A stretch of DNA of 64,000 nucleotides from Agromyces allii (lineage in GTDB: Bacteria > Actinomycetota > Actinomycetes > Actinomycetales > Microbacteriaceae). A program made the position numbers and the translations under genes. Where the stretch lies: positions 62,001 to 126,000 of the forward strand of contig NZ_WBIN01000004.1 in assembly GCF_009749385.1 (NCBI RefSeq). The letters run 5' to 3'. A model generated the notes under the pieces. It made no database searches and was not told the DNA's origin. It was given only the letters and a program-made list of their open reading frames with translations. Below are positions 10,230 through 19,085 of this stretch, piece by piece. Position 1 is the first letter of the stretch, and every line of letters starts with the position of its first letter.

Positions 10230-11638
10230 GAGAACCATTCTCCCAGTCGGTCGCCGAGGTGGCGAAGACCCGCCGAGTTCGACGATTTCACCAGCACGGT
10301 GTCACCGGGCCGGGCGGATGCCGTGACGAGGTCGTACGCCTCGTCGGCGGTCTCGACGAAGGCGGACTCGCCGTCCCACGAGCCCTCGTTGATCGCGGTG
10401 ATGTGCAGGCGCCGCGCGCCCTGTCCCACGATGACGAGCTGGGAGATGCCGAGCCGCACGGCCAGCAGGCCGATGCGGTCGTGCTCCTCGCCCGAGAACT
10501 CCCCCAGCTCGCTCATCTCGCCGAGGACGGCGATCGTGCGGGTGCCGGGTGCCTTGACCTGGGCGAGCGTCTTGATCGCCGCGCTCATCGAGTCGGGGCT
10601 CGCGTTGTAGGCGTCGTTGATGACCGTGATGCCGTCGCGGCCGCCCATGACCTGCATGCGCCAGCGTTCGGCGAGCGTGACCTGCTCGAGCGCAGCGACC
10701 ACGTCGGCCAGGGCCACGCCCAGTTCGACGGATGCCGCGACGGCCGCCAGGGCGTTCATCACGTGGTGCTCGCCGAGCACGCCGAACCGCACGCGGGCGG
10801 ATTCGCCGCCGGGCACGTGCACCGTGAACTCGGTGCCTCGGGCGTGCACGACCACGTCGGTCGCGCGCACGTCGGCGGCGGAGCCGAGGCCGAACGTCAC
10901 GACGCGCGCCTTCGTGAGGCCGGCCATGGGAGCGACCCGCGGGTCGTCGAGGTTCAGGACCGCGACGTCGGTCGGCAGCAGGTCGGTGACCATCTCGGAC
11001 TTCGCGCGCACGGTCTGCTCGATGCCGCCGAACTCGCCCGCGTGGGCGAGGCCGACCTTCAGCACGATGCCGATGTCGGGGCGGGCCATGCGCACGAGGC
11101 GGGCGATCTCGCCCACGCCCGACGCGCCCATCTCGGCCACCAGGAACTTCGTGTCCGCCTCGAGGGCGAGCATCGTGATGGGCCCGCCGACCTCGTTGTT
11201 GTACGACGCGCGCGCAGCCACCGTGGGGCCGACGTGCTCGAGGACCGAGCGCAGCAGGTTCTTCGTCGTCGTCTTGCCGTTCGAACCGGTGACCCCGACG
11301 ATCTTGAGGTCGCCGTTCGCCCGCACGCGCGCGACGACCTCGGTCGCGAGCGCGCCCAGTGCGACGACCGAGTCGTCGACGACGATCTGCGGCACCTCGA
11401 GGTCGAGCTCGTGCTCGACGACGAGCAGCGCCGCGCCCTGCTCTGCGGCAGCGGGAGCGAAGCGGTGTCCGTCGTCGAACTCGCCGCGCTTGGCGAAGAA
11501 CACGTCGCCGGGCGCGATCTCACGGGAGTCGGTGGTCACGGTGCCGTCGACGAGCGTCGCGGACGTGGCATCCGTCGAACGCAGTCGAATCGACCCGCCG
11601 ATCGCCGCGGCGATCTCGTCGAGGCTGAGGGAGATCAT
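10226..11638 (-). CDS. murF: UDP-MurNAc-tripeptide--D-Ala-D-Ala ligase
   Basis: MurF adds D-Ala-D-Ala to the UDP-MurNAc-tripeptide. The 470-residue protein has the [19 protein letters not shown] substrate-binding region, the P-loop [12 protein letters not shown] (115-126), [13 protein letters not shown] and [16 protein letters not shown]. The ATG overlaps the murE stop by 4 nt (ATGA), and its own stop overlaps the mraY start. This places it firmly in a translationally coupled string. Confidence 0.97.
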   Translation of the reverse strand: MISLSLDEIAAAIGGSIRLRSTDATSATLVDGTVTTDSREIAPGDVFFAKRGEFDDGHRFAPAAAEQGAALLVVEHELDLEVPQIVVDDSVVALGALATEVVARVRANGDLKIVGVTGSNGKTTTKNLLRSVLEHVGPTVAARASYNNEVGGPITMLALEADTKFLVAEMGASGVGEIARLVRMARPDIGIVLKVGLAHAGEFGGIEQTVRAKSEMVTDLLPTDVAVLNLDDPRVAPMAGLTKARVVTFGLGSAADVRATDVVVHARGTEFTVHVPGGESARVRFGVLGEHHVMNALAAVAASVELGVALADVVAALEQVTLAERWRMQVMGGRDGITVINDAYNASPDSMSAAIKTLAQVKAPGTRTIAVLGEMSELGEFSGEEHDRIGLLAVRLGISQLVIVGQGARRLHITAINEGSWDGESAFVETADEAYDLVTASARPGDTVLVKSSNSAGLRHLGDRLGEWFS

Positions 11639-13179
11639 GCGAGCCACCCGGCTTCGCGGAGCGCGTCGCGCGCGTCGTCTCGTGCTGAGTAGGGGATCTT
11701 GACGCCTTTCACCTCGTGATAGTCCTCGTGGCCCGGGCCGGCGTAGAGGATCGAGTCGCCGTCGCCCGCGAGGGCGAGCGCGGCACGGAACGCGGCGCGC
11801 GGGTCGGCGATCTCGTGCAGCTCGCGGTCGGGCACCGCGGCTCTGGCTCCCTCGATGAGGGCCGCGCGGATCTCCGTGGGGTCCTCCCATCGCGGGTGGA
11901 AGTCGGTGATGACGAGCGCGTCGGCGCCGCGGGCGGCGATGGCACCCATGTCGGCGCGCTTCGTCGTGTCGCGGTCGCCGTCGGCGCCGAAGACCATGAT
12001 CACGCGACCGGCCGTCGTGCGGCGGATCGCGTCGAGCGTCTGCAGGAACGCGTCGGGGCTGTGCCCGTAGTCGATGTAGACGGTCGGTCCGCGCTCGCCC
12101 GAGATGCGCTCGGCGCGGCCGGGGATGTACGCATCGATGCCGTCGGAGCCGAGCGCCGCCTCGATGCGCTCGAGGTCGTAGCCCGCCTCGACGAGCATGA
12201 CGATCGCGAGGCCCGCGTTGGCCGCCATGTACCAGCCGAGCAGCGGGACGCGGGTCTCGATGCTGCGGCCCTCCGGCCCGTCGAGCCGGAACGCCGTGTA
12301 GGTCGACTGCTCGTCGGTCACGGTGAGTCGCCAGTCGGCGGCGACATCGGGCTTCGTCGTGAGGGTCGTGACCGGGATGCGCGCGTCCTCGACGAGGCGC
12401 CGTCCCCACTCGGAGTCGACCGTGACCACCCCGCGACGCGCGCGCTCGGGCTGGAACAGGTCGCGCTTCGCCTCGTAGTAGACCTCCATCGAGGCGTAGT
12501 CGTCGAGGTGGTCGTGCGTGAGGTTCGTGAACCCGGCGATGTCGAACACGAGTCCGTCGACGCGGTGACGCGACAGCGCCTGCGCCGAGACCTCGACGCC
12601 GACCGCGCGCACGTCGACCTCGCGCATGCGGGCGAGGAGGGCGTGGAGCTCGCTCGCCTCGGGCGTCGTGAGCGAACTCGTGACGGCCTCGTCGCCGATG
12701 CGGCGCTCGGCGGTGGAGGTGAGCCCCGCGACGACGCCGAGCTGGCGCAGGATGCCGAAGAGCAGGTAGACGACGCTCGTCTTGCCGTTCGTGCCCGTGA
12801 CCGCGAAGAGCGTCGCCGGGTTCTCGTCGGTGCGGTGGATCCACGCCGCGACGTCGCCGAGCGTGGCGCGCGCGTCGTCGGCGACGAGCACGGGCAGACC
12901 CGAGTCGGCCGCGAGCACGGCGCCCGCGGCATCCGTCAGGACGGCGACCGCGCCCGCTTCGCGAGCCGCTGCGGCGTACTGGGCGCCGTGCGCGTTGCGC
13001 CCGGGCACGCCCACGTAGAGGTCGCCGGTGCGGACGGTGTTCGACGACAGCACGACACCCGTGACCTCGAGATCGCCCAACTCGCCGTGCACCTCGAGTG
13101 CGAACGTGTCGGCCAGACCGCGAAGCGATCGAGGGACGGGGTGCTGCGGCCGGAGGGCCGTGGGAGGCGATCCGGTCAC
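11635..13179 (-). CDS. murE: MurE ligase (third-residue diamino acid)
   Basis: MurE adds the third amino acid, a diamino acid, to UDP-MurNAc-L-Ala-D-Glu. The 514-residue protein has SSNTVRTGDLYVGVPGRNAHG, the P-loop [14 protein letters not shown] (127-140), TSSLTTPEASELHALL, FTNLTHDHLDDYAS and YIDYGHSPDAFLQTL. DAP-type enzymes carry DNPR at the diamino-acid site; here the position reads FHPRWEDP (427-434). That suggests lysine, ornithine or diaminobutyrate, in keeping with the B-type peptidoglycan of Microbacteriaceae. The exact substrate cannot be read from sequence. The start is GTG. Confidence 0.94.
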   Translation of the reverse strand: MTGSPPTALRPQHPVPRSLRGLADTFALEVHGELGDLEVTGVVLSSNTVRTGDLYVGVPGRNAHGAQYAAAAREAGAVAVLTDAAGAVLAADSGLPVLVADDARATLGDVAAWIHRTDENPATLFAVTGTNGKTSVVYLLFGILRQLGVVAGLTSTAERRIGDEAVTSSLTTPEASELHALLARMREVDVRAVGVEVSAQALSRHRVDGLVFDIAGFTNLTHDHLDDYASMEVYYEAKRDLFQPERARRGVVTVDSEWGRRLVEDARIPVTTLTTKPDVAADWRLTVTDEQSTYTAFRLDGPEGRSIETRVPLLGWYMAANAGLAIVMLVEAGYDLERIEAALGSDGIDAYIPGRAERISGERGPTVYIDYGHSPDAFLQTLDAIRRTTAGRVIMVFGADGDRDTTKRADMGAIAARGADALVITDFHPRWEDPTEIRAALIEGARAAVPDRELHEIADPRAAFRAALALAGDGDSILYAGPGHEDYHEVKGVKIPYSARDDARDALREAGWLA

Positions 13180-13192
13180 GAACCCAACTTTC

Positions 13193-15001
13193 TCACCAGA
13201 GTGCTGGCAGGTCAGGCGCCGGGGCGCCGGATGGAATCGTCCGATACTTCTTCAGCACCTGGCTCATGACCTGTTGGAACACGGGAGCGGATGCGGCGGA
13301 CGAATTCATCTTAACGGCATTCATGATGCTGACCGAAACGACGAACTCGGGGTCGTCGGCCGGCGCGAAGCCCGAGACGGAGACGAGATACTCCGTGCGG
13401 TACCCGCCGTTGCCGTCGGGCACCTGCGCCGTTCCGGTCTTCGCCGCGACGCGATAGCCGGGGATGCGCCAGTCGTCCTTGAGCCAGCCCTGCGTGTAGA
13501 CGTTCTCGAGCATCTCGCTCGTCTCGCGCGCAGCCTGCTCGCTGATCACCCTGGTGCCGGTGACGTCGGGCGAGGTCGTTTCGCCATCGGCGTCGGTGCA
13601 GCCCTCGACGAGTTGCACGGGCATGCGCACGCCGCCGTTCGCGATGGTCTGGTAGGCGCTCGCGATCTGCACGGCGGTCGCGGTCAGCCCCTGGCCGAAC
13701 ATCGTCGTGTACTTGGTCTGGTTGTCCCACTCGTCGGGGCCGCCGTTCAGGTCACCGGACGCCTCCGCCGGGAATCCGACCTCGCTCACGCGACCGAAGC
13801 CGAACTTCTGCATGTACTCGAAGCGCTGCTGATCGGTCAGCAACTCGCCGAACTTCGCCGTGGCGGTGTTCGACGAATCGATGAGCGCCCCGGTGAGCGT
13901 GTACGGGGTGTCTTCGTGGTAGAAGCTGTCGCGGAAGTTCGCGCCGTTCGGTGCATCGTACGAATACGGCGCGATCACCTGGCTGAGCGGGTTCGCCTTG
14001 CCCGCGTCTTCGAGGGATGCCGCGGTCACGGCCTTGAACGTCGACCCGGGCTCGAACGGCGCGGTGAACGTGCGCGAGCCGCGATCGGCGGAATCCGTGG
14101 CCGCCGGATCGTTCGGGTCGACCGTCGGCACGTCGGCGACGGCGAGCAGCTTGCCCGTCTTGGCCTCCATGACCGTGACGGTCGCCCACTCGGCTCCGAC
14201 CGCGAGGCGCTGGGCCTCCGCGATGCGCTGCACCTCCCACTGCAGGTCGGAGTCGATGGTGAGCTGCAGCTTTCCGCCGTCCTTCGCCTGCTTGTGCACG
14301 ACCTCGGTGCCCGGGATCTCGACCCAGTCCTGCAGGCTCGGGATGTACGTGACCTCGCCGTCCTCGCTCGCGAGGCACGCGTCCTGCCCGAGTTCGAGCC
14401 CGGCCTGCGCGGTGCCTTCGTCGCCGACCCAGCCGAGCAGGTTGCCCCCGACCGCGCCGTTCGGATAGCTGCGGCTCGGATGCGGGTACTGCACCACCCA
14501 GGGGATGTCGAGCGCCCTGATCTTCTCGTAGGTGTCGACGTCGACGAGCTTCGCCACGTAGGCGAAGTCGGAATCGGGATCGTCGGCGAGTTCGGACGCG
14601 ATGATGCCGAGCACCTGGTCGCCCGTGAGCCCGACGATCGCACCGAGTTCGGCCGCGGTCTGCTCGAGCGGGACCTCGACCCTGACGGTCTTCTCGGGGT
14701 CGGCGGGGTCGGGCTCCTCGCGCATGAGCGGGCCCTTCTTCGCGTTCTTCGGCGAGAGGGCGACGTCGTAGCGCATGACGCTGTCGGCGAGCACGATGCC
14801 GTTGCGGTCGACGATCTCGCCGCGCGTGCCGTAGACCGGGATCGGGTCGGTCGAGCGCACCTCGTCGGCCTGCTCGTTGAGCGCCGACGCGCGCACGACC
14901 TGGATGTCGACGAGGCGCACCACGAAGAGCACGACGAGCACCACGAGCACGACGCCCGCCGCCAGGACCCGCCGCATCGGATGACGGCTGATGCGGTTCA
15001 C
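13193..15001 (-). CDS. ftsI: Septal class B penicillin-binding protein FtsI (PBP3)
   Basis: FtsI is the transpeptidase that crosslinks septal peptidoglycan. The 602-residue protein has a short cytoplasmic tail and one membrane anchor (VLAAGVVLVVLVVLFVVRL, 12-30). The dimerisation domain contains YGTRGEIVDRNGIVLADS. The transpeptidase domain has the active-site SxxK in EPGSTFKAVT (Ser320, Lys323), SSN at 376-378 and KTG at 521-523. It lies between ftsL and murE, 13 nt before murE. Confidence 0.97.
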   Translation of the reverse strand: MNRISRHPMRRVLAAGVVLVVLVVLFVVRLVDIQVVRASALNEQADEVRSTDPIPVYGTRGEIVDRNGIVLADSVMRYDVALSPKNAKKGPLMREEPDPADPEKTVRVEVPLEQTAAELGAIVGLTGDQVLGIIASELADDPDSDFAYVAKLVDVDTYEKIRALDIPWVVQYPHPSRSYPNGAVGGNLLGWVGDEGTAQAGLELGQDACLASEDGEVTYIPSLQDWVEIPGTEVVHKQAKDGGKLQLTIDSDLQWEVQRIAEAQRLAVGAEWATVTVMEAKTGKLLAVADVPTVDPNDPAATDSADRGSRTFTAPFEPGSTFKAVTAASLEDAGKANPLSQVIAPYSYDAPNGANFRDSFYHEDTPYTLTGALIDSSNTATAKFGELLTDQQRFEYMQKFGFGRVSEVGFPAEASGDLNGGPDEWDNQTKYTTMFGQGLTATAVQIASAYQTIANGGVRMPVQLVEGCTDADGETTSPDVTGTRVISEQAARETSEMLENVYTQGWLKDDWRIPGYRVAAKTGTAQVPDGNGGYRTEYLVSVSGFAPADDPEFVVSVSIMNAVKMNSSAASAPVFQQVMSQVLKKYRTIPSGAPAPDLPALW

Positions 15002-15029
15002 CTGGATCCTCCTCTGGCGACTCGGCAGG

Positions 15030-15626
15030 TCAATGGGTCGTGGGCGTCGGCAGCGAACCGCCGGCGGGCGGCGGCGCCGCGGGCGCGGCCGGTTCGACCA
15101 CCGCTCCCCCGAGGCCGGCCCCCTGACCGCCCACGGTTGCAGTCTCTCCCGCGGTCTGCTCGGTCACGAGCGGCACGCCGCTGATCAGCACATTCGGAAC
15201 CAGTGAGGCGGATGCCGCGGCTCCACCGCCCGCGGCGGCCGGCTGCCCCAGCACCGCACCGTCGCTGAGCCGCAGGAACACCGGGTTCGTGTTGGGCACC
15301 ATGCCGAGCGCCTCGGCGTTCTGGGCGAGGTACTGCGGCGACTGCACACGGTCGAGGTCTTCGGAGAGGGTCTGCTGCTGGCGCGAGAGCTTCGCCTGGC
15401 TGAGCTCGTAGCCGTCGATCTCGTAGGCGCCCTGCGTGACGGCGATCGACAGCATGAGCTGCGCGAGCGCGATGACCACGACGCCGCTGACGGCGATGAC
15501 CGCGTACGCGAGACGCGGCTTCGGACGCGCGGCGCGATCGGGCGCCGGGCGCAGGATCTCGGGGATCCAGGCGCGTCGCCGGATCGGAGCGGGTGCGAGC
15601 GCACCCTGTACGGGAAGGGCGCTCAT
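15030..15626 (-). CDS. ftsL: FtsL-like bitopic division protein
   Basis: The 198-residue protein has about 40 cytoplasmic residues and one membrane segment (LAYAVIAVSGVVVIALAQLM). A predicted coiled coil follows (ELSQAKLSRQQQTLSEDLDR), then a long Ala/Pro/Gly-rich tail. FtsL proteins are poorly conserved, so the call rests on topology and on its place between rsmH and ftsI, where FtsL/FtsB-type proteins sit. QYLAQNAEALGMVPNTNPVF resembles other actinobacterial FtsL homologues. The ATG overlaps the rsmH stop by 4 nt. Confidence 0.8.
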   Translation of the reverse strand: MSALPVQGALAPAPIRRRAWIPEILRPAPDRAARPKPRLAYAVIAVSGVVVIALAQLMLSIAVTQGAYEIDGYELSQAKLSRQQQTLSEDLDRVQSPQYLAQNAEALGMVPNTNPVFLRLSDGAVLGQPAAAGGGAAASASLVPNVLISGVPLVTEQTAGETATVGGQGAGLGGAVVEPAAPAAPPPAGGSLPTPTTH

Positions 15627-16576
15627 GTGGCACTCCTCACCCGTTCGGCGGCGCGCAGCCGCACCGGCTTCGCCCGCGGGTTCTCGACCTGTTCGGCCTC
15701 GCTCGCGAGTTCGGCGCCCCGGACCAGCAGCTTGAACTGCGGGCGGTGCTCCGGGAGCTCCATCGGCAGGTCGGCGGGAGCCGACGAGGTGGACGCGGCC
15801 TGCAGCACGCGCTTGACGATGCGGTCCTCGAGCGACTGGTAGGCCAGCACGACGATGCGACCGCCGACGTTCAGCCCCTCGAGCGCGGCCGGCATGGCCC
15901 GCTGGAGCACCGAGAGCTCCTCGTTGACCTCGATGCGCAGCGCCTGGAAGACGCGCTTGGCCGGGTGCCCCTGCCGCTGCACGACCACCGGGGTCGCATC
16001 GTGGATGATCGACACGAGTTCGGCCGATCGCAGGATCGGCTGCGTCTCGCGCGCCTTCACGATCGCCTTCGCGTATCGGGCCGAGAGCTTCTCCTCGCCG
16101 AAGTCCTGGAAGATGTGGCGCAGTTCGCTCTCGCTGTAGGTCGCGATGATGTCGGCCGCGGTGCGGCCGGTCGTGCCGTCCATGCGCATGTCGAGCGGCG
16201 CGTCCTTCGAGTATGCGAACCCGCGCTCGGCGCGGTCGAGCTGCAGCGACGAGACGCCGAGGTCGAAGAGCACGCCGTCGACCTCGTCGAAGCCCTCGGA
16301 TTCGATCGCGTCGAGGATGCCGTCGTAGACCGTGTGCACGAATCGGGCGCGGTCGCCGAAGCGCGCGAGGCGCTCGCGGGCGATCGCCAGGGCGTCGGTG
16401 TCGCGGTCGAGGCCGATGACCGTCAGCGACGGGAACCGCTCGAGCATCGCGGCCGTGTGGCCGCCCATGCCCAGCGTGGCGTCGACCACGACGGCGCCGT
16501 CGCGCCGCAGCGCGGGCTCGAGGAGTTCGAGCGTGCGCTCGAGCATGACCGGTGTGTGGATGCGTTCGATGTCCAT
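15623..16576 (-). CDS. rsmH: 16S rRNA (cytosine-1402-N4)-methyltransferase RsmH
   Basis: RsmH (MraW) methylates C1402 of 16S rRNA using SAM. The 317-residue protein begins MDIERIHTPVMLERTLELL. It has the SAM motif VDATLGMGGHTAAML at 31-45, IGLDRDTDALAIARERL, GVLFDLGVSSLQLDRAERGF and the C-terminal LSYQSLEDR-like segment, here VLAYQSLEDRIVKR. Length and gene order (mraZ-rsmH-ftsL) are standard. Confidence 0.97.
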   Translation of the reverse strand: MDIERIHTPVMLERTLELLEPALRRDGAVVVDATLGMGGHTAAMLERFPSLTVIGLDRDTDALAIARERLARFGDRARFVHTVYDGILDAIESEGFDEVDGVLFDLGVSSLQLDRAERGFAYSKDAPLDMRMDGTTGRTAADIIATYSESELRHIFQDFGEEKLSARYAKAIVKARETQPILRSAELVSIIHDATPVVVQRQGHPAKRVFQALRIEVNEELSVLQRAMPAALEGLNVGGRIVVLAYQSLEDRIVKRVLQAASTSSAPADLPMELPEHRPQFKLLVRGAELASEAEQVENPRAKPVRLRAAERVRSAT

Positions 16577-16679
16577 GATGCCTCCGGGATCGTGTCCGAC
16601 GGATTCCGATGCCCATCCGTTCGTCCTGTTGCGGGGAAGTGCAGCAGGCGCGTACGGCTGGGAGTCGCAACCCGTCGAG

Positions 16680-17111
16680 CTAGAAGAGCCCGGGAATCAC
16701 CTCCTCCGCCGTCTCTGCGAAGGCCGCCTCCTGTTCGGCGAGGTAGGTCTGCCACGCCGTGGCGTCCCAGATCTCGACCCTGCTGCCGGCGCCGATGACC
16801 GTGAGGTCTCGACCGAGCCCCGCATAGCTGCGGAGCGTTGCGGGGACCGTGATCCGGTGCTGCTTGTCGGGGGTCTCCGCTGAGGCCCCAGAGAGGAAGA
16901 CGCGCATGTAGTCGCGCGCCTGCTTGCTCGTCACCGGGGCTTGGCGGATCTTCTCGTTCATCTGCTCGAACTCCCTGGCGCTGAACACGTAGATGCAGCG
17001 TTCCTGCCCGCGCGTGAGCACGAGACCGGTCGAGAGTTCGTCCCGGAATTTGGCCGGAAGAATGACGCGGCCCTTCTCGTCGAGCTTCGGCTCGTAGGTC
17101 CCGAGGAACAC
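16680..17111 (-). CDS. mraZ: Transcriptional regulator MraZ
   Basis: MraZ is a ring-forming DNA-binding protein with two AbrB-like (SpoVT-AbrB) domains that regulates the dcw operon. The 143-residue protein begins [20 protein letters not shown] and repeats the fold with [22 protein letters not shown]. The start is GTG, preceded by a purine-rich GGAGGAAAGGGGG leader. A 103-nt gap separates it from rsmH. Direct GTGG repeats overlap its predicted promoter, as expected for autoregulation. Confidence 0.96.
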   Translation of the reverse strand: MFLGTYEPKLDEKGRVILPAKFRDELSTGLVLTRGQERCIYVFSAREFEQMNEKIRQAPVTSKQARDYMRVFLSGASAETPDKQHRITVPATLRSYAGLGRDLTVIGAGSRVEIWDATAWQTYLAEQEAAFAETAEEVIPGLF

Positions 17112-17150
17112 CGCACCACCCCCTTTCCTCCGACCAGGATCCAGGTGCCC

Positions 17151-17181
17151 CCACTTTACTCCACTCTCATCCCTGAAACAA
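17151..17181 (-). promoter_or_regulatory. mraZ promoter with overlapping MraZ-type boxes
   Basis: On the minus strand, TTGTTT (17181-17176) and TAAAGT (17158-17153) are separated by exactly 17 bp, a good sigma-70-type promoter. Two AGTGG boxes lie at 17165-17161 and 17155-17151, 10 bp apart, the second covering the -10. MraZ proteins bind short G-rich direct repeats at one-turn spacing, so repression of its own promoter is a reasonable inference. Confidence 0.6.
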
Positions 17182-17409
17182 CGACACGCGGGCGATCGAG
17201 ACGGAAGCGCAGCAGAACAGCCCCGAAAACACTGGGATCCACGGCGTGGAGGAGGGTGGAGGGAAACGGTCGCCCCAGGGAGGTGCGGGGGCCCTCGGGG
17301 TGACGGATGCCGCGGCGCGCGCCGAATCGCCGTCGCCGCCCGCGCGGCCGAGGGCCCGAATCAGGCGCGAGATCGCCGATCCGGGCGAGAACCCGCCCGG
17401 AAACGACGA
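17182..17409. other. Long intergenic stretch between the mraZ promoter and the DUF3040 terminator
   Basis: This non-coding stretch has no start-plus-ribosome-site combination that I would support as a gene. It holds a pair of GTGGAGG boxes, one copy of the GGATGCCGCG motif at 17305-17314 and GC-rich sequence of no evident role. With its flanks it forms the only gap longer than 300 nt in the window (17112-17462). Confidence 0.6.
17246..17262 (+). repeat. GTGGAGG direct repeat pair, 10-bp spacing
   Basis: Two GTGGAGG copies begin at 17246 and 17256, the same 10-bp spacing as the boxes over the mraZ promoter but on the opposite strand. They lie about 70 nt upstream of the mraZ -35. They may be distal MraZ sites; this is inference from sequence likeness. 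Confidence 0.4.
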
Positions 17410-17438
17410 AACGGGCCGATCCGGAGGATCGACCCGTT
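17410..17438 (-). terminator. Terminator hairpin downstream of the DUF3040 gene
   Basis: AACGGG and CGATCC pair with GGATCG and CCCGTT, giving a 13-position stem with one mismatch and a 3-nt loop (GGA at 17423-17425). Reading the minus strand, the stem is followed by TTTCGTCGTTT. It lies 25 nt past the stop of the gene at 17463-17852 and should insulate it from mraZ. Confidence 0.75.
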
Positions 17439-17440
17439 CA

Positions 17441-17460
17441 ACGGTGGAGGACGGTGGAGG
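17441..17460 (+). repeat. Tandem ACGGTGGAGG decamer between terminator and DUF3040 gene
   Basis: The decamer ACGGTGGAGG occurs twice in direct succession, so GTGGAGG again recurs at 10-bp spacing. It sits between the hairpin and the stop codon of the 17463-17852 gene. It resembles the boxes near mraZ but is about 300 nt from that promoter, so its role is unclear. Confidence 0.4.
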
Positions 17461-17462
17461 AC

Positions 17463-17852
17463 TTAGTCGCCGCGCTCCTGGCGACGGTCCCAACGCTCGT
17501 TGAGACGGTCCATGAAGCCCGCGGACTGCTGGCCCTGGGGCTTGCCCGTCGAGGGCGCGCCCTCTTCGGGCGCCGGAGCGGCCGCACCGCGTTTGCCCGG
17601 CGTGATCGCGACGAGCACGCCGGCGAACATCATGGCGAAGCCGAGGATGCCGACGATGAGCATCTGCAGCGCCACGCCCGCGATCAGCGCACCGGCGCCG
17701 ATCACGGCGAGCAGAACCCCGAGCACGATCGCCCGGTAGTTCGGGCGTCGCCCGCGACCACCTCCGACCGCATGCACGAAGTCCGCATCATTGCGGTAGA
17801 GGTTCCGCTCCATCTCCTCGAGAAGACGTTGCTCCTGCTCTGAAAGCGGCAT
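17463..17852 (-). CDS. DUF3040 membrane protein
   Basis: This 129-residue protein starts MPLSEQEQRLLEEMERNLYR, the hallmark of the DUF3040 family, common in Actinobacteria near the dcw cluster. Two hydrophobic segments (IVLGVLLAVIGAGALIAGVA and IVGILGFAMMFAGVLVAI) follow, then an Ala/Pro/Gly-rich tail ending in a charged helix, FMDRLNERWDRRQE. The ATG at 17852 has a GAGGGGAAAG ribosome site. No biochemical function is known for the family. Confidence 0.85.
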   Translation of the reverse strand: MPLSEQEQRLLEEMERNLYRNDADFVHAVGGGRGRRPNYRAIVLGVLLAVIGAGALIAGVALQMLIVGILGFAMMFAGVLVAITPGKRGAAAPAPEEGAPSTGKPQGQQSAGFMDRLNERWDRRQERGD

Positions 17853-17915
17853 CTCTTTCCCCTCAGGCTCGGGACCGACGCATCCTTCGCCCATTCTAGC
17901 GCCGCGCAGCCTCGC

Positions 17916-17921
17916 TAGGCT
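17916..17921 (+). promoter_or_regulatory. Leaderless-type -10 of the polyprenyl synthase gene
   Basis: TAGGCT lies 6 nt before the GTG at 17928, so transcription would begin at the start codon. No ribosome-binding site is present. Confidence 0.55.
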
Positions 17922-17927
17922 AGGCGA

Positions 17928-19040
17928 GTGGCTCAAGGTTCTCGACTCGTCGATCTGGTTCAAACGCGCATCGATGGGTTCCTCGATGACCGCAGCACCA
18001 TTCTCCGCTCGATCACACCCGAGCTGGCGCCGCTCGACGAGTTCTCAAGGCGCTTTCTCAGCGGAGGCAAGCGCTTCCGGGCGCTGTTCTGCTATTGGGG
18101 CTGGGAGGCCGTCGCCGGGCGAGGATTCGATCCGTTCGGCGACGATGCCGAACGCGACACGTTCCCGATCGTGTCCGCCGCCTCCGCGCTCGAGGTCTTC
18201 CACGCGGCGGCCCTCGTGCACGACGACCTCATCGACAACTCCGACACGCGTCGCGGGGCACCCGCAGCGCACCGACTGTTCGAACGGGCCCACGCCGATG
18301 CCGGCTGGTTGCGCAGCAGCGACGAGTTCGGCCGCGCGTCGGCGATCCTCCTCGGCGACCTCCTGCTCGGCTGGAGCGACGAACTGCTCGACGAGGGACT
18401 CGACACCCTCTCAGACCGGGCCGCAGCCCGCGCGGCGCGCGGCGAGTTCATGCGCATGCGCACCGAGGTGACGGCCGGGCAGTACCTCGACATCCTGGCC
18501 GAGCAGTCGTGGCACACGCGGCGCGACGACGAGCAGCGGGCCACCGCCGAACGCGTGATCACCTACAAGGCCGCGAAGTACTCCGTCGAATCCCCGCTCG
18601 CCCTCGGCGGGCTCATCGCGGGCGGCACGCCCGACCAGATCCGGGCACTGCGCGAGTTCGGACTCCCGCTCGGCATGGCCTACCAGCTGCGCGACGACCT
18701 CCTCGGCGTCTTCGGCGACCCCGAGGTCACCGGCAAGCCGAGCGGAGACGACCTCCGCGAGGGCAAGCGCACCCTGCTCGTCGCGATCGCCCGCGAACGG
18801 CTCGCCGCCGGCCCGCGCAACCTCCTCGACGAACTCCTCGGCGATCCCGACCTCTCCGAGGAGCAGATCCGGATGCTGCAGCGCACCATCGCCGATTCCG
18901 GCGCCGTCGACGAGATCGAGGCGATCATCGCGTCGGACGTCGGCCGTGCACGCGCGGCACTCGACGATGCGCCGCTGAGCACGGGTGCACGCACCGAGCT
19001 CGACGCGCTCGCGACGACCGTCAGCCGCCGCAGCAGCTGA
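17928..19040 (+). CDS. Polyprenyl diphosphate synthase (IdsA-like)
   Basis: This trans-isoprenyl diphosphate synthase condenses IPP onto an allylic diphosphate. The 370-residue protein has GGKRFRALFCYWGWE, the first Asp-rich motif in ALVHDDLIDNSDTRRG and the second in YQLRDDLLGVFGDPEVTGK. Product chain length cannot be fixed from sequence; GGPP or a longer chain is likely. Its place next to the Rv2175c-like gene and the PASTA kinase mirrors idsA2 of M. tuberculosis. A second, distinct enzyme (crtE) serves the carotenoid cluster. Confidence 0.9.
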   Translation: MAQGSRLVDLVQTRIDGFLDDRSTILRSITPELAPLDEFSRRFLSGGKRFRALFCYWGWEAVAGRGFDPFGDDAERDTFPIVSAASALEVFHAAALVHDDLIDNSDTRRGAPAAHRLFERAHADAGWLRSSDEFGRASAILLGDLLLGWSDELLDEGLDTLSDRAAARAARGEFMRMRTEVTAGQYLDILAEQSWHTRRDDEQRATAERVITYKAAKYSVESPLALGGLIAGGTPDQIRALREFGLPLGMAYQLRDDLLGVFGDPEVTGKPSGDDLREGKRTLLVAIARERLAAGPRNLLDELLGDPDLSEEQIRMLQRTIADSGAVDEIEAIIASDVGRARAALDDAPLSTGARTELDALATTVSRRSS

Positions 19041-19085
19041 ACGCGCCGCCGCCGAGCACGCCGTCGCCGCGCTAGCCGGCGTCGA

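Noticed and set aside
10227..10238. mraY starting at the ATG at 10238.
   Set aside because: The only ribosome site abuts that ATG, whereas the GTG at 10229 has correct spacing and the GTGA coupling seen at other junctions.
15030..16670. A 546-codon minus-strand frame extending upstream of ftsL through rsmH.
   Set aside because: The upstream part is antisense-frame noise over rsmH. The ATG at 15626 with ATGA overlap and the membrane-segment layout give a normal FtsL.
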